Below, one piece after another: positions 17,960-27,050 of a stretch of 64,000 bases of DNA (the stretch's first letter is position 1; every line of letters starts with the position of its first letter). Origin of the DNA: Cytobacillus firmus (GTDB lineage Bacteria > Bacillota > Bacilli > Bacillales > Cytobacillaceae); NCBI RefSeq assembly GCF_023657595.1, contig NZ_CP098323.1, positions 1,264,001 through 1,328,000 of the forward strand, read 5' to 3'. The position numbers and the translations under genes are program-made. Below the pieces are notes generated by a model. The model saw only the letters and a program-made list of their open reading frames with translations. It did not search any database and was not told where the DNA came from.

Positions 17960-18094
17960 CTATAAATCTGTCATTCCCATGCATTTTTCACACTTGTTTC
18001 CGTAGCATTCATGCTGTTCTTCGATCGACTTCCCGCATTCTGAACATTGTTTTGCCGGCAGGTTTCTGAAAAACTCCATAATGTTTTGAATCAT
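17960..18094 (-). CDS. yhfH: YhfH-family zinc-ribbon microprotein
   Basis: A 44-residue protein beginning MIQNIMEFFRNLPAKQC. Two cysteine pairs, C17/C20 (CSEC) and C35/C38 (CEKC), with H28 and C30 between them, suggest a small zinc-binding fold. The amphipathic N-terminal helix precedes it. The size, sequence and place beside yhfI match the YhfH family of Bacillus, whose function is unknown. TAGGAGGC stands 6 bases before the ATG, so translation is well supported despite the size. Confidence 0.85.
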   Translation of the reverse strand: MIQNIMEFFRNLPAKQCSECGKSIEEQHECYGNKCEKCMGMTDL

Positions 18095-18281
18095 GTTGAA
18101 GCCTCCTAATTTGTGTTTTTGTTCTAAATAGTTTGATTATTTAAGTTCATTGTATTATAACAGTATTTTTATGTCAACATCTGTTTCAATACAATTTTTA
18201 AAAAGTGAAAAAATAGGCATAATCGAGTATATTGGACATAGGAAAGCCAGGTTATCCAGTTATAGTAGGAGGGAATTTGTG

Positions 18282-19016
18282 ATGAAGTTAACTGTAATCG
18301 GCAGCTGGGGCGGTTATCCTAAAGCAGATGGGGCCAGTTCCGGGTATTTGCTGGAGCATGAAGGATTTCATTTGCTGGTAGACTGCGGAAGCGGCGTGCT
18401 TTCAAAAATGCAGAATTTTTTTCAGCCAGAAGACTTAGATGGGCTGATTATCTCGCATTACCATCCAGATCATATTGCGGATATAGGAGTGCTGCAGCAT
18501 GCAAGGCTCATTCAGGGCTTCCTGGGCAAGAAAACAGCTGCACTCCCGATTTATGGACATTCTTTCGACCAGCCTGAATTTGCCAAACTTACATATAAGG
18601 ATATTACAAAAGGAGTCGCCTATGATCCTGAAGGCACTCTCACAGCAGGACCATTTCAGATTCGCTTTATGAAAACCAATCATCCTGTGCCATGCTATGC
18701 AATGAGAATTGAAGCAGGCGGCAAATCACTTGTTTACACGGCAGATACTTCTTATAAAGAAGAGCTGGTGGCATTTAGCGAAAATGCTGATCTATTAGTT
18801 TGCGAGTGTAATTTTTATGGTCATCAGAACGGGAAAAATGCGGGGCATATGACAAGCCTGGATGCTGGAACATTGGCCAGCAAAGCAAAGGTGAATAATC
18901 TGCTGCTGACACATTTGCCTCATTATGGTGAACTTCGAAAGCTGAAGGAGGAGGCATCGACTAAATATGCCGGTCCTATTTCTATAGCGGATTACCAATG
19001 GTCTCATATATTTTAA
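18282..19016 (+). CDS. yhfI: MBL-fold metallohydrolase YhfI
   Basis: A 244-residue metallo-beta-lactamase-fold enzyme with H59, H61, D63 and H64 in SHYHPDHIAD, a further histidine in KTNHPVP, the metal-bridging aspartate in VYTADTS and a C-terminal histidine in LLTHLPH. This is the RNase Z/arylsulfatase-like branch; the substrate is unknown. The open frame extends to 18150, but AGGAGGG at 18267-18273 and the family N-terminus MKLTVIG fix the start at 18282. The 12-base gap to lplJ indicates an operon. Confidence 0.9.
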   Translation: MKLTVIGSWGGYPKADGASSGYLLEHEGFHLLVDCGSGVLSKMQNFFQPEDLDGLIISHYHPDHIADIGVLQHARLIQGFLGKKTAALPIYGHSFDQPEFAKLTYKDITKGVAYDPEGTLTAGPFQIRFMKTNHPVPCYAMRIEAGGKSLVYTADTSYKEELVAFSENADLLVCECNFYGHQNGKNAGHMTSLDAGTLASKAKVNNLLLTHLPHYGELRKLKEEASTKYAGPISIADYQWSHIF

Positions 19017-19028
19017 GGAGGAAAATAG

Positions 19029-20018
19029 ATGCTTTTTATCGACAACCAGGGAATCACAGATCCCAGAATTAATCTTGCTATTGAGGAATATGCACTAAAG
19101 AATCTTGATATTGAAGAAACCTATTTGCTGTTTTATATTAATGAACCTTCCATTATTATCGGAAAAAACCAGAATACAGTAGAAGAGATTAATACGGAAT
19201 ACGTGGAGGATAATGGCATCCATGTTGTCAGAAGGCTATCTGGAGGAGGGGCCGTTTATCATGATTTAGGCAATCTCAACTTCAGTTTTATTACAAAAGA
19301 TGATGGTGACAGCTTTCACAACTTCCAAAAGTTTACCGAACCAGTTACAGAAGCTTTGCAGAAGCTTGGTGTGAATGCTGAATTAAGCGGCCGGAATGAT
19401 CTGATGGCAGAAGGCAGAAAAATATCCGGGAATGCCCAGTTTTCCACCAAAGGGAGAATGTTTAGCCATGGCACCCTCTTGTTTGATTCCGAAATTGAAA
19501 GTGTCGTTTCAGCGCTAAAGGTAAAGAAGGATAAAATTGAATCAAAGGGCATTAAATCAATTCGAAGCCGGGTTGCTAATATCTCGGAGTTCCTGGACGA
19601 AAAAATTACGATTGAAGAATTTCGCACTTTGCTTCTAAAGAATATTTTTGGAGATTTAGGTGAAATTCCGGAGTACAAGCTTACGGATGAGGACTGGGAA
19701 AGAATTCACCAGCTGTCCAGGGAGCGCTATCAGAACTGGGATTGGAATTATGGAAGATCACCTAAATTTGATCTTCAGCATTCTTATCGCTTTCCAGTTG
19801 GTCAAATTGATATCAGACTTAATGTCACAAAAGGAAAAATTGAGGGATGCAAAATATATGGGGACTTCTTTGGGGTTGGCGATGTAAGTGAAATTGAAAA
19901 CAAGCTAACAGGAATTCGCTATGAAAAGTCAGAGGTTGAAAAGGCTCTTGAAGGATTGGAAATTAAGCATTACTTCGGAAATGTGACTAAAGAAGAATTC
20001 GTTAACCTGGTGTATTAA
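19029..20018 (+). CDS. lplJ: Lipoate-protein ligase LplJ
   Basis: A 329-residue ligase that activates free lipoate with ATP and attaches it to lipoyl domains of 2-oxoacid dehydrogenases and GcvH. The nucleotide/lipoyl motif RRLSGGGAVYHDLGNLNFSF is near residues 70-90. The catalytic-lysine region NDLMAEGRKISGNAQ is near 122-136. The C-terminal accessory domain is present, so it is a full-length LplA type. AAGGAGGAAAA precedes the ATG. It forms a two-gene unit with yhfI. Confidence 0.94.
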   Translation: MLFIDNQGITDPRINLAIEEYALKNLDIEETYLLFYINEPSIIIGKNQNTVEEINTEYVEDNGIHVVRRLSGGGAVYHDLGNLNFSFITKDDGDSFHNFQKFTEPVTEALQKLGVNAELSGRNDLMAEGRKISGNAQFSTKGRMFSHGTLLFDSEIESVVSALKVKKDKIESKGIKSIRSRVANISEFLDEKITIEEFRTLLLKNIFGDLGEIPEYKLTDEDWERIHQLSRERYQNWDWNYGRSPKFDLQHSYRFPVGQIDIRLNVTKGKIEGCKIYGDFFGVGDVSEIENKLTGIRYEKSEVEKALEGLEIKHYFGNVTKEEFVNLVY

Positions 20019-20022
20019 TGAG

Positions 20023-20050
20023 AGAAAGCTGGCATAATGCCGGCTTTTCT
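20023..20050 (+). terminator. Terminator of yhfI-lplJ
   Basis: AGAAAGC, a T, GGCATAATGCC, a G, then GCTTTTCT forms a hairpin with one internal mismatch, ending in TTTTCTT. Confidence 0.7.
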
Positions 20051-20176
20051 TATTCTTATATAAAGTCTTGCGAGCCAGTCACTCTGAAAAAAAGAAATTG
20101 TGAAAGATTCGCTTTCCTACTTGAATACAAAAATTTCTTTCAATATAATATATTTAGAAAATTTATTTAATAAAAA

Positions 20177-20194
20177 TGAATGACTATTCATTCA
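20177..20194 (+). promoter_or_regulatory. FadR operator in front of lcfB
   Basis: TGAATGACTATTCATTCA agrees at every position with the published B. subtilis FadR (YsiA) consensus TGAATGAMTANTCATTCA. It lies 17 bases before the lcfB ATG, where binding would block initiation; long-chain acyl-CoA should relieve it. Confidence 0.93.
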
Positions 20195-20211
20195 TTATAG
20201 GGGGAGTGTAA

Positions 20212-21768
20212 ATGAATTTAACAGAGCAGCTGCATGAAACGGCGATTAAGATGGGCGATAAGACTGCCTATTATTTTATGGATCAGTCCAGTACGTACGC
20301 GGAGCTTGATGGTGCTGTAACCAAATTTGCGGATGGGCTTTCAAAGCTGGGAGTGAAAAAAGGGGATCATATTGCTCTTTTACTGGGGAATTCACCGCAT
20401 TTTGTCATCGGCCTGCATGGAGCACTGCGGCTTGGAGCAACTGTTATACCGATCAACCCAATTTATACACCTGATGAAATCGGCTACATTGTAAATAATG
20501 GTGATGTAAAAGCGGTTGTCACGCTTGATCTATTAGTGCCTTTAATTGAAAAGATGCATCAGGCGCTTCCAAAGGTAGAAAACTATATTATTTGTGATAC
20601 ACCCCAGGGACAAGCTTCAGAACAGGATCTGTCTGCATTATCTGCTTTTTCAAAAATGAAATCGTTTACACAATTAATTGCTTTAGGAGATATTGGGTTT
20701 AAGGGCCCTGAACTCGAAGAAGATGATACAGCCGTTATTCTATATACATCCGGTACGACAGGAAAGCCAAAAGGTGCCATGCTTACACATAAAAACCTCT
20801 ACAGCAATGCAAAGGATGTAAGCGACTATTTACACATGAATGAGAATGACCGGGTTATTACTACTCTGCCTATGTTCCATGTTTTCTGTTTAACGGTTGC
20901 TCTCAATGCACCTCTGATGAATGGGGCTACCATTTTAATAGATCCAAAATTCAGCCCGAAAGAGATTTTCAGGCTAGCCAAAAAATATGAACCTACTGTT
21001 TTTGCCGGAGTTCCGACCATGTACAATTTCCTTCTTCAGTATGAAGATGGCAATCTGGAAGATCTGAAATCATTAAGGCTGTGCATATCAGGTGGTGCTG
21101 CCATGCCGGTTGCGCTTCTCCATGGTTTTGAGAAAAAATTCAATGTCATTGTTTCGGAAGGATACGGTCTTTCAGAAGCTTCTCCGGTTACATGCTTCAA
21201 TCCGCTTGATAAACCGCGTAAAGCAGGCTCGATCGGGCAATCCATTATGAACGTTGAGAATAAAGTCGTAAATGAATTGGGAGAGGAAGTTTCTGTTGGC
21301 GAAGTTGGTGAATTGACCGTACGCGGGCCAAACGTAATGAAGGGGTACTACAAGCTGCCGGAAGAAACCGCGGCCACAATCCGTGATGGCTGGCTTCATA
21401 CAGGAGACCTTGCAAAAAGGGATGAGGAAGGCTATTTTTATATCGTTGACCGTAAAAAGGACCTTATTTTAGTCGGCGGCTATAATGTGTATCCGCGGGA
21501 AGTAGAAGAGGTGCTCTATAATCACAGGGAGGTCGTAGAAGCTGCTGTATTGGGCGTGCCTGACCCGAATCTGGGTGAAGCGGTAAAGTGTTATGTAGTA
21601 ACAAATAATCCCCAGCTGACAGAAGAATTGCTGCTTGCATACTGTGCAGAGCATCTGGCTAGATATAAAGTGCCATCTTCGATCGAATTTTTAGAGGAGC
21701 TTCCCAAGAATACAACTGGCAAAATCTTACGAAGGGCATTGAAGAATCAGGTTCTTCAGGCTAAATAG
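20212..21768 (+). CDS. lcfB: Long-chain fatty acid-CoA ligase LcfB
   Basis: A 518-residue ANL-superfamily acyl-CoA synthetase. The P-loop-like motif [17 protein letters not shown] is near 178-194, [10 protein letters not shown] near 320, DGWLHTGDL near 390 and the C-terminal catalytic lysine in TTGKILRR near 505. It activates fatty acids for beta-oxidation. The perfect FadR box upstream and the position after lplJ match B. subtilis lcfB (yhfL). GGGGGAGTG precedes the ATG. Confidence 0.94.
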   Translation: MNLTEQLHETAIKMGDKTAYYFMDQSSTYAELDGAVTKFADGLSKLGVKKGDHIALLLGNSPHFVIGLHGALRLGATVIPINPIYTPDEIGYIVNNGDVKAVVTLDLLVPLIEKMHQALPKVENYIICDTPQGQASEQDLSALSAFSKMKSFTQLIALGDIGFKGPELEEDDTAVILYTSGTTGKPKGAMLTHKNLYSNAKDVSDYLHMNENDRVITTLPMFHVFCLTVALNAPLMNGATILIDPKFSPKEIFRLAKKYEPTVFAGVPTMYNFLLQYEDGNLEDLKSLRLCISGGAAMPVALLHGFEKKFNVIVSEGYGLSEASPVTCFNPLDKPRKAGSIGQSIMNVENKVVNELGEEVSVGEVGELTVRGPNVMKGYYKLPEETAATIRDGWLHTGDLAKRDEEGYFYIVDRKKDLILVGGYNVYPREVEEVLYNHREVVEAAVLGVPDPNLGEAVKCYVVTNNPQLTEELLLAYCAEHLARYKVPSSIEFLEELPKNTTGKILRRALKNQVLQAK

Positions 21769-21774
21769 GCTTTT

Positions 21775-21805
21775 AAGGGCAGGCATGACATGTGTCTGTC
21801 CTTTT
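21775..21805 (+). terminator. Terminator of lcfB
   Basis: AAGGGCAG and CTGTCCTT pair across a 13-base inner region that can extend the stem, followed by TTCTATT. Confidence 0.65.
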
Positions 21806-21893
21806 CTATTCTTCATTTGAATTGCTAAATTTGAAAGGGTTTTCGCGAAATTTATCGAATTATTAGGTAGCAAAAGAAAGAGGAGAGATACAT

Positions 21894-22670
21894 ATGAGTT
21901 CTATTGCAGTCGAAAAAAAAGGTCATATTGCGGTAGTAACGATTAACCGCCCTGATGCAATGAATGCTTTTAATTATGAAACTTTGTCGGAGCTCCAGGA
22001 ATCAGTTGAAAAACTGCGCACCAGTCCGGATGTTCGTGTTGTTATTTTTACAGGGGCTGGAGAAAAAGCATTCAGCGTCGGAGCGGATCTTAAAGAGCGC
22101 AGGACATTATCTGATGAGGAAGTACGCAGGAATGTATATAAAATAGGTGAGGTATTCTCCCTGGTTGATCAGCTTCCGCAGCCTACTATCGCTGCCATAA
22201 ACGGTTTTGCGTTCGGAGGCGGGATGGAATTGGCACTATCCTGCGACTTCCGCATTGCAGTTTCCGGCACTTCCATGGGACTTACAGAAACAAGCTTAGC
22301 CATAATACCGGGTGCAGGAGGCACACAGAGGCTTCCAAGACTGATTGGCCAGGCTAAAGCCCTTGAGTTAATATTGACGGCAAAGAGGCTCACTTCTGAA
22401 GAAGCGCTTAATTACGGCATCCTTACTAAAGTGACTGAAAAGGATAATCTATTACATGATTGCTTTGAGTTTGCCGGACAAATGCTTAACAACGGGCCAA
22501 TTGCCCTTCAGCAGGCTAAATTTGCTGTAAAGCATGGAATGGGTGTTGATTTGCAGACTGGGCTGCAGATTGAAAGGAAGGCATACGAAGTTATTATTCC
22601 AACGGAAGATAGAGTTGAAGCTCTTTCAGCTTTTGCCGAAAAAAGAAAACCTGAGTTTAAAGGGAAATAA
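21894..22670 (+). CDS. Enoyl-CoA hydratase/isomerase family protein
   Basis: A 258-residue crotonase-fold enzyme. The oxyanion-hole segments are AFSVGADLKE near residue 60 and NGFAFGGGMELALSCDFRIA near 103-122, and both catalytic-type glutamates are present (MELA and TETSLAIIPGAGGTQRLPR near 133-152), consistent with hydratase activity. The substrate could be a beta-oxidation or a branched-chain (methylglutaconyl) enoyl-CoA. It follows lcfB by 125 bases, with its own AGAGGAGAG site and terminators on both sides, so it is a separate unit. Confidence 0.88.
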   Translation: MSSIAVEKKGHIAVVTINRPDAMNAFNYETLSELQESVEKLRTSPDVRVVIFTGAGEKAFSVGADLKERRTLSDEEVRRNVYKIGEVFSLVDQLPQPTIAAINGFAFGGGMELALSCDFRIAVSGTSMGLTETSLAIIPGAGGTQRLPRLIGQAKALELILTAKRLTSEEALNYGILTKVTEKDNLLHDCFEFAGQMLNNGPIALQQAKFAVKHGMGVDLQTGLQIERKAYEVIIPTEDRVEALSAFAEKRKPEFKGK

Positions 22671-22689
22671 AATAAATTAGTAATATGAG

Positions 22690-22718
22690 ACACCGCAGCA
22701 TTTAATGCGGTGTTTCTT
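22690..22718 (+). terminator. Terminator of the enoyl-CoA hydratase gene
   Basis: ACACCGCA and TGCGGTGT form an 8-bp stem with a short A/T loop followed by TTCTTTA. Confidence 0.83.
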
Positions 22719-22759
22719 TATTAATATAATAAATTTTTTGAAAATTATTAAAAAATCAC

Positions 22760-22788
22760 TTGAATCGTACAGCTATTGACTATATAAT
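22760..22788 (+). promoter_or_regulatory. Sigma-A-type promoter for the ABC importer operon
   Basis: TTGAAT, 17 bases, TATAAT, about 70 bases before the substrate-binding protein gene. No T-box, S-box or other riboswitch fold was recognised in the short leader. Confidence 0.55.
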
Positions 22789-22858
22789 TTAGTGAATAAA
22801 AGCATAAAAGCATAAAAGTGCTGAAGTAAAAGATAGAGATAAGAGGGGGACAACCAGT

Positions 22859-23869
22859 ATGTTAGAGAGAGTAAAAACATTTAAAGCTATAGCTGCGGCA
22901 GGCCTTATAGGAACTTTACTGCTAAGCGGCTGCGGAAGTGAAAGTACAAATGGGGAAGCAGGCTCTTCGGATAAAGAAAAGGGAGAGTCAATTAATATAG
23001 GAGTTACTCAGATTGTCGAACATCCTTCGTTAGATGCGGCGCTGGAGGGCTTTAGAAAGGCATTGGAGGATTCAGGCATTAAAGCAAGCTACGATGTCCA
23101 GATTGCTCAGGGGGACCAGAATAATAATCAATCCATTGCCAATAATTTTGCCGGAGATGGAGTGGACCTGATCTTTGCCAACTCTACACCCAGTGCATTA
23201 AGTGCACTGAATGCAACGAAAGATATACCAATTGTATTTACTTCAGTAACTGATCCAGTGGGTGCGCAATTAGTTAAATCACTGGATGCACCTGAAGGAA
23301 ATATAACTGGTACAACAGATACCCATCCTGATGCGATACCCAGCATGGTTAAATTTATAGATGAGCAATTTGAGGCTGGAACGGTAGGTGTTATTTACAA
23401 TTCAGGAGAACAAAATTCAGAGGTGCAGATTGATAAGGTGAAGGAAGCTCTTTCTGGTAAAAATATGAAATTGGCCGAAGCTACCGTATCCAATTCTTCT
23501 GAAGTGAAACAGGCTGCAGAATCACTTGTCGGAAAAGCAGATGCCATCTATATTATTACCGATAATACTGTCGTTTCCGCTTTGGAATCTGTCATTCAAG
23601 TTTCAAACGACAATGATATCCCGCTTTTCGTGGGAGAGCTGGATTCTGTTAAACGCGGGGGATTTGCTGCATACGGATTTGACTATGAAGATATCGGATA
23701 TGAAGCCGGGGAAATGGCGGCAAAAATTTTAAAAGAAGGCAAGAAGCCATCCGAACTGCCTGTCCAATATCCGCAGAACCTAAAGCTGGTAATCAATAAA
23801 AAGGCTGCAGAAGAAATGGGCATTGACTTAAAAGATGAATGGAACGGGCTTGCTGAGTTTGTGGAGTAA
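22859..23869 (+). CDS. ABC transporter substrate-binding lipoprotein (TrpX/LivJ-like, PF04392 type)
   Basis: A 336-residue lipoprotein. The signal peptide has a basic start (ERVKTFK), a hydrophobic core and the lipobox LLSGC, so Cys25 would be lipidated and anchored outside the membrane. The mature domain is the two-lobed type 1 periplasmic-binding fold of the family annotated as ABC substrate-binding (TrpX in streptococci, which binds aromatic amino acids); motifs include GVTQIVEHPSLDA and DLIFANSTPSALSA. The ligand cannot be read here. It is the first gene of a three-gene importer, and GAGGGGGA precedes the ATG. Confidence 0.88.
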   Translation: MLERVKTFKAIAAAGLIGTLLLSGCGSESTNGEAGSSDKEKGESINIGVTQIVEHPSLDAALEGFRKALEDSGIKASYDVQIAQGDQNNNQSIANNFAGDGVDLIFANSTPSALSALNATKDIPIVFTSVTDPVGAQLVKSLDAPEGNITGTTDTHPDAIPSMVKFIDEQFEAGTVGVIYNSGEQNSEVQIDKVKEALSGKNMKLAEATVSNSSEVKQAAESLVGKADAIYIITDNTVVSALESVIQVSNDNDIPLFVGELDSVKRGGFAAYGFDYEDIGYEAGEMAAKILKEGKKPSELPVQYPQNLKLVINKKAAEEMGIDLKDEWNGLAEFVE

Positions 23870-23914
23870 TGTCTGCAAATTATTAGCGCTTTTCTAATAG
23901 AAAGGAAGATTACT

Positions 23915-24937
23915 ATGCCAACTGCCATCTTTGGCTCCATTGAAGCAGGCGCTATTTATGCCTTAATGGCGCTGGGCGTTTACCTCTCATTCAGAATATT
24001 GGATTTCCCCGATCTGACGGTTGATGGAAGTTTTGTAACGGGTGCATCTGTTGCTGCTGTCATGATAACAGGGGGATACAATCCATTTTTGGCGACTATG
24101 GCAGCATTGCTTGCGGGTTTTGCAGCAGGCTGCCTTACAGGCCTTCTTCATACAAAAGGAAAAATTAACGCCCTTTTATCAGGAATATTAATGATGATTG
24201 CATTATACTCTATAAATCTCAGGATTATGGGTAAGTCAAATGTTCCTCTGCTGTCTGAGGAAACGGCTATTACAAAGATTACAGCATTCTGGCAGGGACT
24301 TGGAATTGATCAGACTATCCAAAGCCTGCTCGGAGCGGTGGGAATGAGTTTTGTTCCTAAGACCTGGGGGATTCTATTGCTTATGCTGGTTTTAGCATTT
24401 GCTGTTAAGGTACTGATTGATCTTTTTTTAAAGACAGATATTGGATTGGCTATACGGGCGACAGGAGACAATGAGACGATGATCCGCAGCTTTTCTGCTG
24501 ATACAGACCTCCTGAAGATAGCCGGCTTGGGTATTTCAAACGCACTGGTGGCATTTTCAGGAGCATTAGTGGCACAGTATAACGGATTCAGTGATGTCGG
24601 AATGGGAATCGGGATGATAATCATCGGGCTTGCATCCGTAATCATCGGAGAAGCAATTTTCGGTGCAAAAACAATTGTCAGAGCTACATTGGCTGTCATC
24701 GGAGGAGCCATTCTATACCGGATTATCGTAACTCTTGCATTGAGAGTGGAATTCCTTGAAACAGGAGATATGAAGCTGATTACAGCAGTAATCGTGATTG
24801 GTGCGCTAATTCTGCCCAAGCTTATTCAGCAGCAGAAGGAGAAGCAGAGAAAGCGCAGGAGATTGGCAGAAGCGAAAAAAACGAATGCTTACGGGAAAAG
24901 TGGTGAACAATTTGCTGCAATTAAATCAGATTCATAA
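23915..24937 (+). CDS. ABC transporter permease (LivH/TrpY-like)
   Basis: A 340-residue polytopic permease of the branched-chain-amino-acid type, with about eight to nine helices. The N-terminus (IEAGAIYALMALGVYLSF) and FPDLTVDGSFVTGA are hallmarks of the family, and GLAIRATGDNETMIRSFSAD is the cytosolic coupling loop. The C-terminus is strongly basic (QKEKQRKRRR). AAAGGAAG precedes the ATG, and its end overlaps the ATPase gene, showing translational coupling. Confidence 0.88.
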   Translation: MPTAIFGSIEAGAIYALMALGVYLSFRILDFPDLTVDGSFVTGASVAAVMITGGYNPFLATMAALLAGFAAGCLTGLLHTKGKINALLSGILMMIALYSINLRIMGKSNVPLLSEETAITKITAFWQGLGIDQTIQSLLGAVGMSFVPKTWGILLLMLVLAFAVKVLIDLFLKTDIGLAIRATGDNETMIRSFSADTDLLKIAGLGISNALVAFSGALVAQYNGFSDVGMGIGMIIIGLASVIIGEAIFGAKTIVRATLAVIGGAILYRIIVTLALRVEFLETGDMKLITAVIVIGALILPKLIQQQKEKQRKRRRLAEAKKTNAYGKSGEQFAAIKSDS

Positions 24938-25706
24938 AGTGTTTAATGAGGGAACACCAGATGAAAAAACAGCTCTACACAAAATAGATCTTCACCTGAA
25001 ACCAGGGGACTTCATGACGGTTATCGGCAGTAATGGAGCGGGAAAATCTACACTTATGAACATGATCTCAGGCAAATTGATTCCTGATATGGGAGAAGTG
25101 CTGGTTGATGGAAAGGATGTCACTCTCGTGAAGGAACATAAAAGATCCAGGCTGATTGGACGTGTTTTCCAGGATCCGATGGCCGGAACAGCCCCTTCCA
25201 TGACGATAGAGGAAAATCTGGCCATTGCTTATGCGAGAACTGCGGCGCGCGGACTTCGGAAAGGGGTTTCCAGGAGACGGCGTGACTTTTTCCAGAGTCA
25301 CCTGGAAATGCTTAATCTGGGATTGGAAAATAGACTTTCAGCAAAAGTTGGACTGCTGTCAGGCGGAGAACGGCAGGCGCTCTCCCTGCTGATGGCGACC
25401 TTCACAGAGCCAAAAATATTACTTTTGGACGAACATACCGCTGCCTTGGACCCGGCTCGTGCAGAATTAATTACCAGCCTTACGAAAGAGATTGTGGAAA
25501 AATATAATCTTACCACATTAATGGTAACCCATAATATGCAGCAGGCGCTTGACCTGGGAAATAGGCTGATCATGATGGACAAAGGCCAGATTATTTTTGA
25601 AACAAATGAGGAAGAGAAGAAAGATTTGACAGTGGAAAAACTGCTGGAGGAATTCCAGAAAATCCGTGGGGAGAAAATGAACAGCGACAAGGCGATTCTT
25701 ATTTAG
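24903..25706 (+). CDS. ABC transporter ATP-binding protein (TrpZ/LivF-like)
   Basis: About 267 residues, with Walker A GSNGAGKS, Q-loop region RVFQDPMAGTAPSM, signature LSGGERQAL, Walker B ILLLDEHTAALD and switch histidine in MVTHNMQQA. It drives the importer formed with the two upstream genes. An ATG at 24885 is in frame, but the GTG at 24903 gives the usual family start (MNNLLQLNQIHKVF). The ribosome site is weak for both, so translation is probably coupled to the permease, whose stop lies about 35 bases inside this gene. Confidence 0.88.
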   Translation: MNNLLQLNQIHKVFNEGTPDEKTALHKIDLHLKPGDFMTVIGSNGAGKSTLMNMISGKLIPDMGEVLVDGKDVTLVKEHKRSRLIGRVFQDPMAGTAPSMTIEENLAIAYARTAARGLRKGVSRRRRDFFQSHLEMLNLGLENRLSAKVGLLSGGERQALSLLMATFTEPKILLLDEHTAALDPARAELITSLTKEIVEKYNLTTLMVTHNMQQALDLGNRLIMMDKGQIIFETNEEEKKDLTVEKLLEEFQKIRGEKMNSDKAILI

Positions 25707-25714
25707 ATTTGTGG

Positions 25715-25749
25715 ACCGGACAAGGTTTTTGCCTTGTTCGGATTTTTTG
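25715..25749 (+). terminator. Terminator of the ABC importer operon
   Basis: CCGGACAAGG and CCTTGTTCGG form a 10-bp stem with one mismatch, followed by ATTTTTTG. Confidence 0.85.
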
Positions 25750-25860
25750 TTCAAGCGGCATTATATCAAAATTCAAAGACGATAACATATTCTTCTAATT
25801 TTAAGTCTATTATAGTATAATTTTTAGAACCTTTTATTATATTTTTAGGCGGTGAGCATC

Positions 25861-26589
25861 ATGGCAGAACTTGCAGTCGGCAAGCCTTCCGGTGAAGTTA
25901 GAAAAGGGGTGCAGTCGGGAATCAGCATCGCGATAGGATATGCACCCATTGCTTTAACATTTGGGCTGCTTGCCAAAACAACCGGTCTTACAATAGGTGA
26001 AACAGTTTTAATGAGTTTGCTTGTATTTGCCGGGGCAGCACAGTACATATCCCTGAGCCTGCTTACACTGGGAACAGGCATATTTGAAATTGTTTTAACA
26101 ACTTTTATCGTGAATATCAGGCACTTTTTGATGTCTACTTCTCTTAATGAAAAGTGGGACGATGAACAGGCTGCCAACAAGGTGATTTTATCATTTGGGA
26201 TTACGGATGAAACCTTTTCAGTAGCAGCAGTACGTGAAGAAAAGGTAACAAGCGGTTATATGCTGGGGCTCATATCGGTTTCCTATGCAAGCTGGGTCAT
26301 ATGTTCGGGGCTTGGGCATCTTATTGGGGCGAGCCTTCCGCAGACCTTGCAGGAAAGCATGTCTGTTGCACTTTATGCCATGTTTGTCGGCCTTCTTGTT
26401 CCGTCTATGAAAAAAAGTGCAAAAGTTGTTTTTCTTGCCGCACTTGCAGCGTGTTTTAACACGATTTTCACTTTGACTAATACGCTATCGACAGGCTGGG
26501 CAATTGTATCGGCCACGCTTTTATCTGCTGTAATAGTGGAATGGATAGAAAGTGTAAAAAACAGGGACAGGGGGCAGGAGCATGAGTAG
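25861..26589 (+). CDS. azlC: AzlC-family branched-chain amino acid exporter, large subunit
   Basis: A 242-residue membrane protein with about five to six helices, of the AzlC family that with AzlD exports branched-chain amino acids and analogues. Visible family strings include GISIAIGYAPIALTFGLLA at about 20-38 and VFAGAAQYISLSLL near 60-73. A GTG at 25852 is in frame, but the AGGCGGTGAG ribosome site covers it, so the ATG at 25861 is chosen. It overlaps azlD by 8 bases. Confidence 0.88.
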   Translation: MAELAVGKPSGEVRKGVQSGISIAIGYAPIALTFGLLAKTTGLTIGETVLMSLLVFAGAAQYISLSLLTLGTGIFEIVLTTFIVNIRHFLMSTSLNEKWDDEQAANKVILSFGITDETFSVAAVREEKVTSGYMLGLISVSYASWVICSGLGHLIGASLPQTLQESMSVALYAMFVGLLVPSMKKSAKVVFLAALAACFNTIFTLTNTLSTGWAIVSATLLSAVIVEWIESVKNRDRGQEHE

Positions 26590-26887
26590 CCATATTGTGT
26601 GGATGATTGTTGGGATGGCAGCAGTTACTTATATCCCAAGGCTGCTGCCTTTTGTGCTTTTTAAGGGGAAGGAGCTTCCCGGCTTTGTTCAGGGGATATT
26701 AAAGAATGTGCCTTATGCGACATTAGGGGCACTCATTTTTCCGGGTATTCTTTTTATAAATGAAGATATTTGGTTTGGTCTGCTCGGTGCAGCTGCTGCT
26801 TTTCTGGCAGCCTTTTTAGGTGCAAATGTAATTGTCGTTGTACTGGGATCAATAGCTGTGTTATCTGTATATTCTTTTTTATTTTAG
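26582..26887 (+). CDS. azlD: AzlD-family branched-chain amino acid exporter, small subunit
   Basis: A 101-residue, four-helix membrane protein beginning with the typical AzlD motif VTYIPRLLPFVL (residues 15-26), followed by the VPYATLGALIFPGIL segment. It is the obligatory small partner of AzlC. GGCAGGAGC stands immediately before the ATG, inside the end of azlC, so the two subunits are made together. Confidence 0.88.
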   Translation: MSSHIVWMIVGMAAVTYIPRLLPFVLFKGKELPGFVQGILKNVPYATLGALIFPGILFINEDIWFGLLGAAAAFLAAFLGANVIVVVLGSIAVLSVYSFLF

Positions 26888-26911
26888 AAAAGATAATGAT
26901 GGATGTTCTTT

Positions 26912-26940
26912 AGCCGGTTCCTTCTTGAACCGGCTTTTTC
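26912..26940 (+). terminator. Terminator of azlCD
   Basis: AGCCGGTTC, CTTCTT loop, GAACCGGCT, then TTTTC: a perfect 9-bp stem. Confidence 0.87.
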
Positions 26941-27050
26941 AATAGAACAGCTGGAATAGAAAGAAATGATTGTCCCATCAATTGAGTTCTATTTACAGAT
27001 TTTTATACTAAACTAAATATAGAAAGGTTGTACCATAGGAGGGGAATTGG

